DNA from: Rhizobium sp. LC145
Lineage (GTDB): Bacteria > Pseudomonadota > Alphaproteobacteria > Rhizobiales > Rhizobiaceae
DNA: 64,000 nt
Direction of reading: 5' to 3'
NCBI RefSeq assembly: GCF_001005825.1
Contig: NZ_LBHV01000001.1
Location: 868,001-932,000, forward strand
Shown here: positions 1-9,025 of the stretch, piece by piece
How the letters are laid out: each line of letters begins with the position of its first letter
Numbering within the stretch: position 1 is the stretch's first letter
Made by a program: the position numbers and the translations under genes
The notes under the pieces: generated by a model
What the model was told of the DNA's origin: nothing
The model's database searches: none
What the model saw: only the letters and a program-made list of their open reading frames with translations

Positions 1-981
1 ACGCTCGACCGCGCCGAGCTCGATCGTGTCGGCCATGGTGGAAGTGCCATGGGCGTTGATATAGTCGATATCGGTGGGCGAAAGGCCGGCACGCTTCAGC
101 GCCATCGACATGCAGCGATAGGCGCCCTCACCGTCTTCCGACGGCGCGGTGATATGGAAGGCGTCTCCGGAGAGACCGTAGCCCACCACTTCCGCATAAA
201 TCTTGGCGCCGCGCGCCTTGGCGTGTTCGAGCTCTTCCAGCACGACGATGCCGGCGCCCTCGCCCATGACGAAACCATCGCGGTCGCGGTCATAGGGGCG
301 CGAGGCCTTCTGCGGATCGTCGTTATGCTGCGTCGAAAGCGCCTTACAGGCGGCAAAGCCGGCAAGCGCGATACGGGAGATCGGCGATTCCGCGCCACCG
401 GCAACCATAACGTCGGCATCGCCGAGCGCGATGAGACGGGCTGCGTCGCCGATCGCGTGTGCGCCGGTCGAACAGGCGGTGACGACGGCATGATTCGGGC
501 CGCGCAGCTTGTGCTTGATGGATACCTGGCCGGAAACCAGATTGATGAGACGGCCTGGGATGAAGAAGGGCGAAATGCGGCGCGGGCCCTTGTCGCGCAG
601 GGTATAACCCGCCTCCACAATGCCTTCGAGGCCGCCGATGCCGGAACCGATCAGAACGCCGGTCGCGATCTGGTCTTCATCCGTTTGCGGATGCCAGCCG
701 GCATCCTCGAGCGCCATGTCGGCGGCGGCCATGCCGTAAACGATGAAAGGATCAACCTTGCGCTGCTCCTTCGGCTCCATCCAGTCGTCCACATTGAACG
801 TACCATCGGAGCCATCGCCGACAGGAATGCGACAGGCGATCTTGGCAGGCAGGTCATCGACTTCGAATTCTGTCACCAGGCGAGCGCCGTTTTCCCCTGC
901 CAGCAGACGTGACCACGTCACTTCGGTTCCGCATCCAAGGGGAGATACCATGCCGGTACCGGTGATAACGACTCGTCTCAT
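1..981 (-). CDS. fabF: Beta-ketoacyl-ACP synthase II, C-terminus cut by window edge
   Basis: Condensing enzyme of type II fatty-acid elongation: it joins malonyl-ACP to a growing acyl-ACP in the cytoplasm. The first 327 residues of a protein normally near 420 are visible. The start at 981 gives MRRVVITGTGMVSPLG, the standard N-terminus of the family. The nucleophile is Cys170 in VVTACSTGAHA, and the first catalytic His lies in NAHGTSTMAD near the truncated end; the second His is outside the window. It lies downstream of acpP on the same strand, about 108 bp away, the usual acpP-fabF order. The gap holds a hairpin that may tune read-through from the very strongly expressed acpP. Confidence 0.96.
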   Translation of the reverse strand, partial: MRRVVITGTGMVSPLGCGTEVTWSRLLAGENGARLVTEFEVDDLPAKIACRIPVGDGSDGTFNVDDWMEPKEQRKVDPFIVYGMAAADMALEDAGWHPQTDEDQIATGVLIGSGIGGLEGIVEAGYTLRDKGPRRISPFFIPGRLINLVSGQVSIKHKLRGPNHAVVTACSTGAHAIGDAARLIALGDADVMVAGGAESPISRIALAGFAACKALSTQHNDDPQKASRPYDRDRDGFVMGEGAGIVVLEELEHAKARGAKIYAEVVGYGLSGDAFHITAPSEDGEGAYRCMSMALKRAGLSPTDIDYINAHGTSTMADTIELGAVER

Positions 982-1022
982 CGTCAGCGCTACCCAGTCT
1001 TCTTCATAGTTCAGTTGCTGAA

Positions 1023-1044
1023 ACGGCCCGAGCGAGCGGGCCGT
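1023..1044 (-). terminator. Hairpin between acpP and fabF (attenuator-like)
   Basis: Perfect 8-bp stem ACGGCCCG / CGGGCCGT with a 6-nt loop, in the acpP-fabF gap. On the minus strand only a short TTT follows, so termination is probably partial. It could separate the high level of acpP mRNA from fabF. The function is inferred. Confidence 0.5.
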
Positions 1045-1089
1045 CGTTAGGATCAGCCTTCCGGCGTCTCCCGTCAGATTGTCGGTCGG

Positions 1090-1326
1090 TCAGGCCTGGG
1101 CCTTCTCGATGAACTTCACGGCATCGCCGACGGTCAGAATGGAATCGGCCGCATCGTCCGGAATTTCCACGCCGAACTCTTCCTCGAAAGCCATGACCAG
1201 TTCGACCGTGTCGAGCGAGTCCGCACCGAGATCGTCGATGAAGCTGGCGCCCTCGACGACTTTGTCGGCATCGACGCCGAGGTGGTCAATTACAATTTTC
1301 TTCACGCGTTCTGCGATATCGCTCAT
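1090..1326 (-). CDS. acpP: Acyl carrier protein
   Basis: 78-residue acidic carrier protein that holds acyl chains on a phosphopantetheine arm during fatty-acid synthesis. The prosthetic-group site is Ser37 in the [11 protein letters not shown] motif; length and sequence are typical of rhizobial AcpP. AcpS, the enzyme that loads this serine, is encoded at the other end of the window (60574-60972). It lies downstream of fabG, separated by about 283 bp (1327-1609) that has no gene and presumably carries its own promoter, as acpP needs much higher expression than its neighbours. Confidence 0.98.
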   Translation of the reverse strand: MSDIAERVKKIVIDHLGVDADKVVEGASFIDDLGADSLDTVELVMAFEEEFGVEIPDDAADSILTVGDAVKFIEKAQA

Positions 1327-1609
1327 GTCGGTTTTCCTCGACCTTTATCTTTCCCGAATGCCTTCGGCATCCGCACCCTGTTAAAACCCGCACCCGCCAC
1401 CGCAAAGGATGGCTGTGCCGGCAAACCCGTTCAACCCGCCGCAGTATCGATCACGCCCCGAGGGTCTCATGATCCCCTGTCCTTGCGGGGTGACTGTCCA
1501 CAGTCATGGCCCGCTTAACATGCTTTCGATGTTCCGCAAAGCCAGAATTTGTTCCATCGCGCCGCCGCCAACAGGGGATTTAACACCTTGGCAGAAACGG
1601 ATGAACCCG

Positions 1610-2350
1610 TCAGATCATCGCCATGCCGCCGTTGACGTGCAGCGTCTGTCCGGTGACGTAGCCGGCTTCCGACGAGGCAAGATAGAGTACCGCCGAGGCT
1701 ATATCAGCTCCCGCGCCCATGCGCTTCATCGGGATCGCGCCGAGGATCGCCTCTTTCTGCTTATCATTGAGCTTGCCCGTCATGGCCGACTCGATGAAGC
1801 CCGGCGCCACGCAGTTGACGGTGACGTTGCGGGTGGCGATCTCCTGCGCCAGCGACTTGGAAAAGCCGATCATGCCGGCCTTTGAGGCGCAATAGTTCGC
1901 CTGGCCCGGATTGCCGGTGACGCCGACGACGGAGGTGATGTTGATGATGCGGCCGTAGCGGCGGCGCATCATCGGATGGGTAAGCTCTCGCGTCAGGCGG
2001 AAGACGGCCGTCAGATTCACTTCGAGAACGGAATCCCAATCCTCATCGCTCATGCGAACGAAGAGCCCATCCTTGGTGATGCCGGCATTGTTCACGAGAA
2101 TGTCGACGCCCCCGAGCTCTGCTTCCGCCTTCTCGCCGAGCGCCTTCACCTCGTCGCGGTCGGAGAGGTTGGCGGGGAAGATCTTGACGCGATCGCCACC
2201 GAGTTCGGCGGCCAGCGCCTCCAGCTTCTCGACGCGAGTGCCGTGCAGGCCGACGACAGCGCCCTGGGCGTGAAGCAGGCGGGCGATTTCCTCGCCGAGC
2301 CCGCCGGTTGCGCCCGTTACCAGAGCCTTGCGGCCGGTCAAATCAAACAT
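1610..2350 (-). CDS. fabG: 3-oxoacyl-ACP reductase
   Basis: NADPH-dependent reductase that converts beta-ketoacyl-ACP to beta-hydroxyacyl-ACP. It is a classical short-chain dehydrogenase of 246 residues: cofactor loop TGATGGLG at residues 12-19, NNAG near 87-90, and catalytic Ser140, Tyr153 and Lys157 (YCASK). It ends with a typical FabG C-terminus (HVNGGMAMI). It follows fabD by 17 bp, so the two are co-transcribed. Placement between fabD and acpP supports FabG rather than another SDR. Confidence 0.97.
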   Translation of the reverse strand: MFDLTGRKALVTGATGGLGEEIARLLHAQGAVVGLHGTRVEKLEALAAELGGDRVKIFPANLSDRDEVKALGEKAEAELGGVDILVNNAGITKDGLFVRMSDEDWDSVLEVNLTAVFRLTRELTHPMMRRRYGRIINITSVVGVTGNPGQANYCASKAGMIGFSKSLAQEIATRNVTVNCVAPGFIESAMTGKLNDKQKEAILGAIPMKRMGAGADIASAVLYLASSEAGYVTGQTLHVNGGMAMI

Positions 2351-2367
2351 GACAATGTTCCTTTTCT

Positions 2368-3324
2368 TCAGCCGAGAATGGCCTTGAGCGCCGCGTCGAT
2401 GTCGGCAGGCGTATTGACGGCAGTGCCGGAGATATTCTTGTCGATGCGGCGGGCAAGCCCCGTCAGCACCTTGCCGGCGCCGACCTCATAGAGTGTCGTG
2501 ACGCCGTTCTGGCCGAACCACTCCACGGTCTCGCGCCAGCGCACCTGGCCCGTCACCTGCATCACCAGAAGCTTGGCGATTTCATCCGCGTCGTAGACGG
2601 GGGCCGCGCGCACATTGGCGACGACCGGCACGACCGGGTTCTTCTTCTCCACCTTTTCAAGCGCATGCTGCATGGCGTCCGCGGCGGGAGCCATGAGCGC
2701 GCTGTGGAAGGGAGCGGAAACGGGAAGCATGATGGCGCGTTTGGCGCCCTTTTCGGTCGCGAGCGCCGCAGCCTTTTCGACGGCGGCCTTGGAGCCGGAG
2801 ATAACGAGCTGGCCGCCGCCGTTGTCGTTGGCGATCTGGCAGATGCCATCTGCCCCGGCTTCCTCGCAGATGGCAGAGACGTCGTCATGCTCGAGGCCGA
2901 TGATGGCGGCCATCGCGCCATGGCCGACGGGCACGGCGCTCTGCATGGCATCCCCGCGGATGCGCAGGAGGCGCGCGGTATCGGCAAGGGAGAACGTGCC
3001 TGCCGCGCAGAGCGCGGAATATTCGCCGAGCGAATGGCCGGCGACGAAGGCCACCCTGTCCGCCAGTTTGAGGCCATTCGCTTCCAGAACCCGCATGGCC
3101 GCGACCGAGACGGCCATCAAGGCCGGCTGGGCATTGGCCGTCAGCGTCAGCGTTTCCTCGGGACCGCTCCAGATGATGTCGGAGAGCTTTTGCCCGAGCG
3201 CATCGTCGATCTCCTCGAAGACGGCGCGCGCCTCGGGAAAAGCGTCGGCAAGGTCCTTGCCCATGCCGACAGATTGGCTGCCCTGTCCGGGAAACGTGAA
3301 TGCGATGCTGGTTGGAGTGCCCAT
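2368..3324 (-). CDS. fabD: Malonyl-CoA:ACP transacylase
   Basis: Transfers malonyl from CoA to ACP, supplying the extender unit. I place the start at 3324 (MGTPTSIAFTFPGQGSQ): it has an AAGGAAAC Shine-Dalgarno a few bases upstream and gives 318 residues, near the family norm. A longer reading from 3384 adds a 20-residue Lys/Arg-rich tail that looks spurious. The oxyanion loop GQGSQ is at residues 13-17 and the nucleophile Ser98 is in GHSLGE. It is the first gene of the fabD-fabG-acpP-fabF cluster. Confidence 0.96.
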   Translation of the reverse strand: MGTPTSIAFTFPGQGSQSVGMGKDLADAFPEARAVFEEIDDALGQKLSDIIWSGPEETLTLTANAQPALMAVSVAAMRVLEANGLKLADRVAFVAGHSLGEYSALCAAGTFSLADTARLLRIRGDAMQSAVPVGHGAMAAIIGLEHDDVSAICEEAGADGICQIANDNGGGQLVISGSKAAVEKAAALATEKGAKRAIMLPVSAPFHSALMAPAADAMQHALEKVEKKNPVVPVVANVRAAPVYDADEIAKLLVMQVTGQVRWRETVEWFGQNGVTTLYEVGAGKVLTGLARRIDKNISGTAVNTPADIDAALKAILG

Positions 3325-3408
3325 GGGATTGTTTCCTTCCCTTTTCTTTCGCTTCTCCAAGTCACGTTCCAGGCCGGGAGTCAAGGCACGGAACCCGGCA
3401 GGACCCCG

Positions 3409-4695
3409 TCATCCCCTGGCAAACAGGCCCACGATCTCGTTCACGCTGAGTACGATGAACAGGAGAGCCGAAACGCCGAGCAGGCCGTTCGAAATCCAGC
3501 CGCTGCGCCATTCCTTCGGCACCCGCGAGGAATTCAGGAGCCAGATCAGCGTGAGCGCCAGGAACGGCATGAAGAAGGCGCCGAGCGCACCATAGATGAT
3601 GACGAGCGTGAACGGGCGGCCGAACCAGAGCAGCGCCATCGGCGGGATCGTCAGCCAGAACAGGTAGAACTTGAAGGCGAAGGTCTTTTCCAGTCCTTCG
3701 CGGGAGCCGCCCTCACCCTTCAGGTTGCGGACGAAATCCGCAAACAGCAGCGACACGCCGTGCCAGACGCCGAGAATGGAGGATACCGCGGTGGCGAAGA
3801 AGCCGACCAGGAAGATCACGGAAACCACCCGGCCGAAACGCTGTTCCAGCACCTCGTCGAGATCGAGAAGGCCACGGTCGCCGGTCGAAAGGGCGATCTG
3901 CGCAGTATAGAGCATCTCGGCGCCGATGATGAGCATGGCGATCACGAAGATGCCGGTGATGATGTAGGAGACGCGGTTGTCGAGCCGCATGACGCCCATC
4001 CAGGCGGGCGTGCGCCAGCCCTTGGCGTTCACCCAATAGCCGTAGGAAGCCATGGTGATGGTGCCGCCGACGCCGCCGATCAGTCCGAGCGTATAGATGG
4101 CCGAACCTTCCGGAATGCTCGGGATGAGACCGGTGAGCGCTTCGCCGATATTCGGCACGACGAGGAGAGCGATGCCCACCACGACGACGAACATCACGCC
4201 GATGAAGAGTTTCATGACGTTCTCGAACATCTCGTATTTGTTGAGAGCCACGAAGATCGCGCAGAGCGAGCCGGAAAGCATCGCCCAGAGCCAGAGCGGT
4301 ACGGCGGGGAAGAGGGCTGCAAGCGGCAGGGCCGTGGCGCTCATGGCGGTCGCGCCGTACACGAAACCCCAGATCATGATGTAGATGCCGAAATACCAAC
4401 TCGTCCAGCGGCCGAGCGATTTCCAGCCTTCCAGCATGGTCGAGCCGGTGGCGAGGTGATAGCGCGCCGAACCTTCCGCCAGAGCGATCTTGACGATGCA
4501 GCCGATGACCGCCGCCCACAGCAGCGCGTAGCCGAAGCGCGAGCCGGCAATCAGGGTCGCCACGAGATCGCCGGCCCCCACGCCCGTCGCCGCCGCGACG
4601 ATGCCCGGACCGATCAGCTTCCAGCGCCCGGTTGTCGGCGGCGTGCCCGCGTCAAGAACAGCCCGGTCGCCAGCACCGCTTGTATTCTCAGCCAT
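3409..4695 (-). CDS. Nramp-family-like membrane transporter lacking canonical metal ligands
   Basis: 428-residue inner-membrane protein with about 11 hydrophobic segments and the Nramp (SLC11/LeuT-fold) layout. In classical Nramp proteins helix 1 carries DPGN and helix 6 carries MPH, which together bind Mn2+ or Fe2+. Here the helix 1 break reads TGVGAGDL (residues 37-44) and helix 6 reads TITMASYGYW (211-220), so the Pro-Gly-Asn and the Pro-His are missing. It belongs to a divergent Nramp-like clade whose substrate I would not assume. The ATG at 4695 has a GGAGG ribosome site 7 bases upstream. It follows the fab genes but is probably a separate unit. Confidence 0.82.
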   Translation of the reverse strand: MAENTSGAGDRAVLDAGTPPTTGRWKLIGPGIVAAATGVGAGDLVATLIAGSRFGYALLWAAVIGCIVKIALAEGSARYHLATGSTMLEGWKSLGRWTSWYFGIYIMIWGFVYGATAMSATALPLAALFPAVPLWLWAMLSGSLCAIFVALNKYEMFENVMKLFIGVMFVVVVGIALLVVPNIGEALTGLIPSIPEGSAIYTLGLIGGVGGTITMASYGYWVNAKGWRTPAWMGVMRLDNRVSYIITGIFVIAMLIIGAEMLYTAQIALSTGDRGLLDLDEVLEQRFGRVVSVIFLVGFFATAVSSILGVWHGVSLLFADFVRNLKGEGGSREGLEKTFAFKFYLFWLTIPPMALLWFGRPFTLVIIYGALGAFFMPFLALTLIWLLNSSRVPKEWRSGWISNGLLGVSALLFIVLSVNEIVGLFARG

Positions 4696-4938
4696 TCAAA
4701 AGCCTCCGCTCGGATAATCGTTTCATTTTCAGCGCGTTTTGGACGTAAAAATACCAAAATGCAAATTTCGGCGGAATGTTTCTCTCGTTTCCGGTCTTTC
4801 GAGGATGATTTTTGCCAGCGCCCACAAGGTGATGCAGGCTGTTCCTCTTGCGCCGCAGCAAATCGGGACTAAAGTCCCCTCACCTTCCAAGCGACGGCAC
4901 GCTTCAACCCATCGGGCACTCATCGGGACTTTCAGCGC

Positions 4939-5982
4939 ATGAAATACAAGACACTCGGCCGCACGGATATCACCGTGTCGGAAATCTGCCTCGGCACCAT
5001 GACCTGGGGAACGCAGAACAGCGAAGCGGAAGCTCATGAGCAGATGGACTATGCGCTCGCGCATGGGGTGAACTTCTTCGACACCGCCGAGCTTTACCCG
5101 ACGACGCCGGTGAGCGCGGAAACCTATGCGGACACAGAAAAGATCATCGGCAACTGGTTCCAGAAGACCGGGAGGCGGAAAGACGTGGTGCTGGCCACCA
5201 AGGTGGCGGGCGCGGGCCGCCCCTATATCCGCGGCGGCGCGCCCATCGACGGCGAGACGATCCGCCAGGCCGTGGATGCCAGCCTTCAGCGGCTGAAGAC
5301 CGACCATATCGATCTCTACCAGATCCACTGGCCGAACCGCGGGCACTACCACTTCCGCGGCGCCTGGCAGTACGATCCGTCCACGCAGGACAAGGCCCGC
5401 ACCGTCGCTGAAATCATCGAAAAACTGGAGGTGCTCGGCGACATCGTCAAGGCGGGCAAGGTGCGCGCCATCGGCCTTTCCAACGAGACGGTCTGGGGCA
5501 CACAGAAGTTTCTGTCGATAGCCGAGAAGAAGGGCCTGCCGCGTATCGCGAGCGTCCAGAACGAGTACAGCCTTCTATACCGCACGCATGACCTCGATTT
5601 CGCGGAACTCTCCCACTACGAAGATGTCGGGCTGCTTGCATATTCTCCGCTGGCGGCGGGCATACTGACCGGCAAGTACCTGAATGGGAAAATCCCGGCA
5701 GGGTCCCGCGTCTCCATCAACGGCGATCTCGGCGGCCGGCTGCAACCGCATCAGGAAGCGCCCGCCGCCGCTTATGTGGAGATCGCAGGCAAGCACGGGC
5801 TCGACCCGGCGCAAATGGCGCTTGCCTTCTGCCTCGCGCGCCCCTTCTTGACCTCAGCCATCATCGGCGCCACCTCGATGGAGCAGTTGAGGACGAATAT
5901 CGGCGCGGCAGACATTACTCTTTCGGATGAGGTGCTGCGGGACATCGCCGCCGTTCACCGCCGGTATCCCATGCCTCTGTGA
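4939..5982 (+). CDS. tas: Aldo/keto reductase, Tas-like
   Basis: NADP(H)-dependent oxidoreductase with a TIM-barrel fold, 347 residues, the same size as E. coli Tas. The AKR catalytic tetrad is visible: Asp48, Tyr53 (FFDTAELYP), Lys88 (ATKVAG) and His130 (YQIHWPNR). The C-terminus carries the cofactor-binding stretch SAIIGATSMEQLRTNI. The physiological substrate is unknown. It is monocistronic: the 243 bp upstream hold no gene and a strong hairpin follows at 6015-6043. The symbol is by similarity and is not certain. Confidence 0.85.
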   Translation: MKYKTLGRTDITVSEICLGTMTWGTQNSEAEAHEQMDYALAHGVNFFDTAELYPTTPVSAETYADTEKIIGNWFQKTGRRKDVVLATKVAGAGRPYIRGGAPIDGETIRQAVDASLQRLKTDHIDLYQIHWPNRGHYHFRGAWQYDPSTQDKARTVAEIIEKLEVLGDIVKAGKVRAIGLSNETVWGTQKFLSIAEKKGLPRIASVQNEYSLLYRTHDLDFAELSHYEDVGLLAYSPLAAGILTGKYLNGKIPAGSRVSINGDLGGRLQPHQEAPAAAYVEIAGKHGLDPAQMALAFCLARPFLTSAIIGATSMEQLRTNIGAADITLSDEVLRDIAAVHRRYPMPL

Positions 5983-6014
5983 AACGACAGGCGGTCTCGC
6001 CCGCCGCGGACTTC

Positions 6015-6043
6015 GGGCTGCACCATCGAACCGGGTGCAGCCC
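6015..6043 (+). terminator. Perfect 10-bp hairpin downstream of the aldo/keto reductase
   Basis: GGGCTGCACC pairs exactly with GGTGCAGCCC around a 9-nt loop, 32 bp after the stop codon. There is no U-tract, so it may be a weak terminator or a 3' mRNA-stabilising hairpin. A TTGACA at 6053-6058 just after it could be the -35 box for the helicase gene. Confidence 0.5.
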
Positions 6044-6149
6044 CCGTATACTTTGACAATTGACTTCCGAATGAATAGGAACTTGCGCAATCAGGCCGCA
6101 ATCGTTGCGGCCACGGCGCCGTGCGCGAAGAATCCGAAAGATACAGAAA

Positions 6150-8198
6150 ATGACCGATCACGATGGCGCCGTCCCGGCGATCGCCAAGGCGTTGGCGAAA
6201 CGGGGCTACACGACGCTTACCCCCGTCCAGAAATCCATGCTCGACCCGGCTCTCGCCGGTTCGGACGCACTCGTCTCCGCCCAGACCGGCTCCGGCAAGA
6301 CCGTAGCCTTCGGGATCGCCATGGCGCCGAGCCTGCTCGGCGACCAGGAGAAGTTCGGCCGCGCCGGCGCGCCGCTTGCCCTCGTCATAGCCCCCACCCG
6401 CGAACTCGCCATGCAGGTGAAACGCGAACTGGAATGGCTCTACGAGATGGCGGACGCCGTCATCGCAAGCTGCGTCGGCGGCATGGACATCCGCAACGAA
6501 CGGCGGGCGCTGGAACGCGGCGCACATATCGTCGTCGGCACGCCGGGCCGTATCTGCGACCATATCCGCCGCAACGCGCTCGACATGTCGGAACTGAAGG
6601 TCGCCGTTCTCGACGAAGCCGACGAGATGCTCGATCTCGGCTTCCGCGAGGACCTGGAGTTCATTCTGGAATCCGCGCCGGACGACCGGCGCACGCTGAT
6701 GTTCTCCGCGACCGTGCCTGCCGCCATCGCCAAGCTCGCCAAGAGCTATCAGCGCGATGCGGTGCGCATCGCCACGACGGCGGAAGAAAAGCAGCATGTC
6801 GACATCGAGCAGCGCGCCCTGCTGGTGACGCCACATGACAGAGAGAACGCCATCGTCAACGTGCTGCGCTACTACGAAGCGCCCAACGCCATCGTTTTCT
6901 GCTCGACGCGTGCGGCCGTCAACCATCTGACGGCACGGCTTTCCAACCGCAATTTCTCGGTCGTGGCGCTTTCCGGCGAACTGACCCAGAACGAACGCAC
7001 CCATGCGCTGCAGGCCATGCGCGACGGCCGCGCCCGCGTCTGCATCGCCACCGACGTCGCCGCCCGCGGCATCGACCTTCCCGGGCTCGACCTCGTCATC
7101 CACGCGGACCTGCCGACCAATTCGGAAACCCTGCTTCACCGCAGCGGCCGGACGGGACGCGCCGGCCGCAAGGGCATCAGCGCGCTGATCGTGCCGGTCA
7201 ACCAGCGCCGCAAGGCCGAGCGCCTGCTGTTCGGCGCGAGTATCGAACCCACCTGGGGCCGTCCGCCCTCGGCCGAAGAGGTCATCCGCCGGGACGAGGA
7301 GCGCCTGCTCGCCGATCCGATCTTCGAAGAGGCAGCCCGCGACGAGGACGAAGAGGCGCTGATCGCGAAGCTTGTCGCCCAATATGGCGCCGAAAAGCTC
7401 GCCACCGCCTTTGTCAGCCTCTACCGCGGCAGGAATTCCGCCCCCGAAGATATCGTCGAAGTGTCGCTCGACGGCAGCCGCAAACCGCGCGATGGCGGAC
7501 GCGACAATGCCGGTGATCCGGCCTCCCGGCCGTTGACCCCGCGCGGCGATTTCGGCCCGGCAGTCTGGTTCTCGCTATCCGTCGGGCGAAAGCAGCGGGC
7601 CGAACCGCGCTGGCTCATCCCGACGATCTGCCGCAACGGCGACCTGACGAAGAACGAGATCGGCGCGATCAAGATGCAGGCCGACGAGACCTTCGTGGAA
7701 ATCGCCGCCGATCATGCCGACCGGTTCCTGCAGAAGCTCGGTAAGGACCGGATGATGGAGCGCGGCATCCGCGTGACGCGCCTCGACGGCGCACCGGACT
7801 TCAGCAAGTTCTCCCGTGGGAAGGACGAGGACGACTTTGCCCGCCGAGAAGGTCCGCGCATGGACAAGCCCTGGAAAGAGAAGTCTTTCAGGGATGGATC
7901 GGCCAAGGATGCCCCTCGCAAGGAATGGCAGGGGAAGGGCAAGTTCACGGGCGAAAAGGTCCGCGACAAGGCTGATGAGGGGCGGCGTCTCGACGACGAG
8001 GTCTGGGGCGACAGCAAGCCGAAGGGTAAAGCCAAGCCCGCCGAGGCCGGAAACCGCGAGGCACGCAGCTTCGACAAACCGTTCCGCGAGAAGCCTTTCG
8101 GCAAGAGCGGCGCCGACAAGCCCTTCAAGAAGAAGGACAAGCCCAAGGGCAATGGCCCGAAATCGGGCGGCAAGGGAAATTTCGAACGGCGGAAGTAA
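6150..8198 (+). CDS. DEAD-box ATP-dependent RNA helicase with DbpA-like C-terminal domain
   Basis: Unwinds or remodels RNA, probably during ribosome assembly or mRNA turnover. From the ATG at 6150 it is 682 residues. Motifs in order: Q-motif (TPVQ, near 27), Walker A AQTGSGKT (44-51), PTRELA, TPGR, DEAD (155-158), SAT (186-188), ARGID and HRSGRTGR. A DbpA-type RNA-binding domain follows (about 450-550), then a roughly 110-residue tail rich in Lys, Gly, Asp and Phe, typical of disordered RNA-binding tails. A longer reading from 6105 adds 15 Arg-rich residues and is less likely. It sits upstream of the rpsF operon, fitting a role near ribosome biogenesis. CsdA/DeaD-like in type. Confidence 0.93.
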   Translation: MTDHDGAVPAIAKALAKRGYTTLTPVQKSMLDPALAGSDALVSAQTGSGKTVAFGIAMAPSLLGDQEKFGRAGAPLALVIAPTRELAMQVKRELEWLYEMADAVIASCVGGMDIRNERRALERGAHIVVGTPGRICDHIRRNALDMSELKVAVLDEADEMLDLGFREDLEFILESAPDDRRTLMFSATVPAAIAKLAKSYQRDAVRIATTAEEKQHVDIEQRALLVTPHDRENAIVNVLRYYEAPNAIVFCSTRAAVNHLTARLSNRNFSVVALSGELTQNERTHALQAMRDGRARVCIATDVAARGIDLPGLDLVIHADLPTNSETLLHRSGRTGRAGRKGISALIVPVNQRRKAERLLFGASIEPTWGRPPSAEEVIRRDEERLLADPIFEEAARDEDEEALIAKLVAQYGAEKLATAFVSLYRGRNSAPEDIVEVSLDGSRKPRDGGRDNAGDPASRPLTPRGDFGPAVWFSLSVGRKQRAEPRWLIPTICRNGDLTKNEIGAIKMQADETFVEIAADHADRFLQKLGKDRMMERGIRVTRLDGAPDFSKFSRGKDEDDFARREGPRMDKPWKEKSFRDGSAKDAPRKEWQGKGKFTGEKVRDKADEGRRLDDEVWGDSKPKGKAKPAEAGNREARSFDKPFREKPFGKSGADKPFKKKDKPKGNGPKSGGKGNFERRK

Positions 8199-8537
8199 CG
8201 CCGGCGAACGGCAGGCGGCAGGGCCTCGGACCGCCGCCCCTGCCATTGCCAAAACCAGAAATGAACCGCGCGCCGGCTTTCCCCTTGCCTTCTGCGGAAA
8301 AACCCGTATAAGGCGCGCTGTTCGAAACACCCGGTCTTTCTGGCTGGTGGCTGAACGGAGGGCAGGTTTCCATGTGGAAGCCGCAGGGACCAAAAGGTCC
8401 GAGCCTCCCGTGTCTCCGCTCTCGACCGTCTCGATACAACAACTTTTCTTGCCGGGGCCTAGCCCCTCAGGAGCAGTCGTTGAGGCTTAGCCGCCGAATT
8501 CCGGGTAAAGACAACCGCAAGAAAAGGCAAAGCTTAC
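8199..8537 (+). promoter_or_regulatory. Leader and promoter region of the rpsF operon
   Basis: No convincing gene in these 339 bp. The last 160 bp hold several hairpins: GGACC-AAAA-GGTCC at 8387-8400, GGGGC-CTA-GCCCC at 8454-8466, and an alternative CCTCA / TGAGG pairing (8465-8485) that would compete with the second. Bacterial rpsF mRNAs often carry a leader bound by the S6:S18 complex for feedback control. I cannot confirm that exact motif here, but paired and competing stems just before rpsF fit such a leader. Confidence 0.5.
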
Positions 8538-9002
8538 ATGGCTCTCTACGAACACGTATTCCTTGCCCGGCAGGATATGTCCGCTCAGCAGGTTGATGCC
8601 CTCGTCGAACAGTACAAGGGTGTCCTCGAAGCTAACGGCGGCAAGGTCGGGCGCGTTGAAAACTGGGGCCTCAAGTCCCTGACGTACCGCATCAAGAAGA
8701 ACCGCAAGGCTCACTACGCCCTGATGGACATCGACGCGCCGGCAGCCGCCGTGCACGAGATGGAACGTCAGATGCGCATCAACGAAGACGTTCTTCGCTA
8801 CATGACGATCGCCGTCGAGAAGCATGAAGAAGGCCCGTCCGCAATGATGCAGAAGCGCGACCGCGACGACCGTCCGCGTGACGACCGTGGCCCGCGCCGC
8901 GACTTCGGCGACCGTGGCCCGCGCCGCGAATTCGGCGACCGTCCCCCGCGTGAAGGCGGCTTCGAGCGCGCACCGCGCCCGTCCGCTCCGCGCGAATCCT
9001 AA
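8538..9002 (+). CDS. rpsF: 30S ribosomal protein S6
   Basis: Small-subunit protein that binds 16S rRNA together with S18. It is 154 residues: the S6 ferredoxin-like fold occupies about 1-97 ([17 protein letters not shown] to the [12 protein letters not shown] region). A 55-residue charged tail rich in Arg, Asp, Gly and Pro follows; E. coli S6 is shorter with an acidic tail. The tail contains a 9-residue tandem repeat encoded at 8886-8939. It is the first gene of rpsF-rpsR-DUF2232-rplI. Confidence 0.98.
   Translation: MALYEHVFLARQDMSAQQVDALVEQYKGVLEANGGKVGRVENWGLKSLTYRIKKNRKAHYALMDIDAPAAAVHEMERQMRINEDVLRYMTIAVEKHEEGPSAMMQKRDRDDRPRDDRGPRRDFGDRGPRREFGDRPPREGGFERAPRPSAPRES
8886..8939 (+). repeat. 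Two 27-bp tandem repeats inside the rpsF tail
   Basis: Units 8886-8912 and 8913-8939 differ at one base, changing Asp to Glu. They encode RGPRRDFGD and RGPRREFGD. In-frame duplication suggests the tail length varies between strains. Confidence 0.85.
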
Positions 9003-9025
9003 TCGGCTAGAAGGAGAAGAGACCA

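Noticed and set aside
2665..4872. 735-codon plus-strand open frame opposite fabD and the Nramp-like gene
   Set aside because: It is rich in Arg, His, Asp and Glu with no domain, as expected for the antisense of GC-rich genes; the minus-strand genes are clear.
4696..4938. Fur/Mur box upstream of the Nramp-like gene
   Set aside because: Only a loose TGCAAAT half-site was seen; no second half at the right distance.
5955..7382. 475-codon minus-strand frame opposite the DEAD-box helicase
   Set aside because: It is antisense to conserved helicase motifs and has no recognisable domain.
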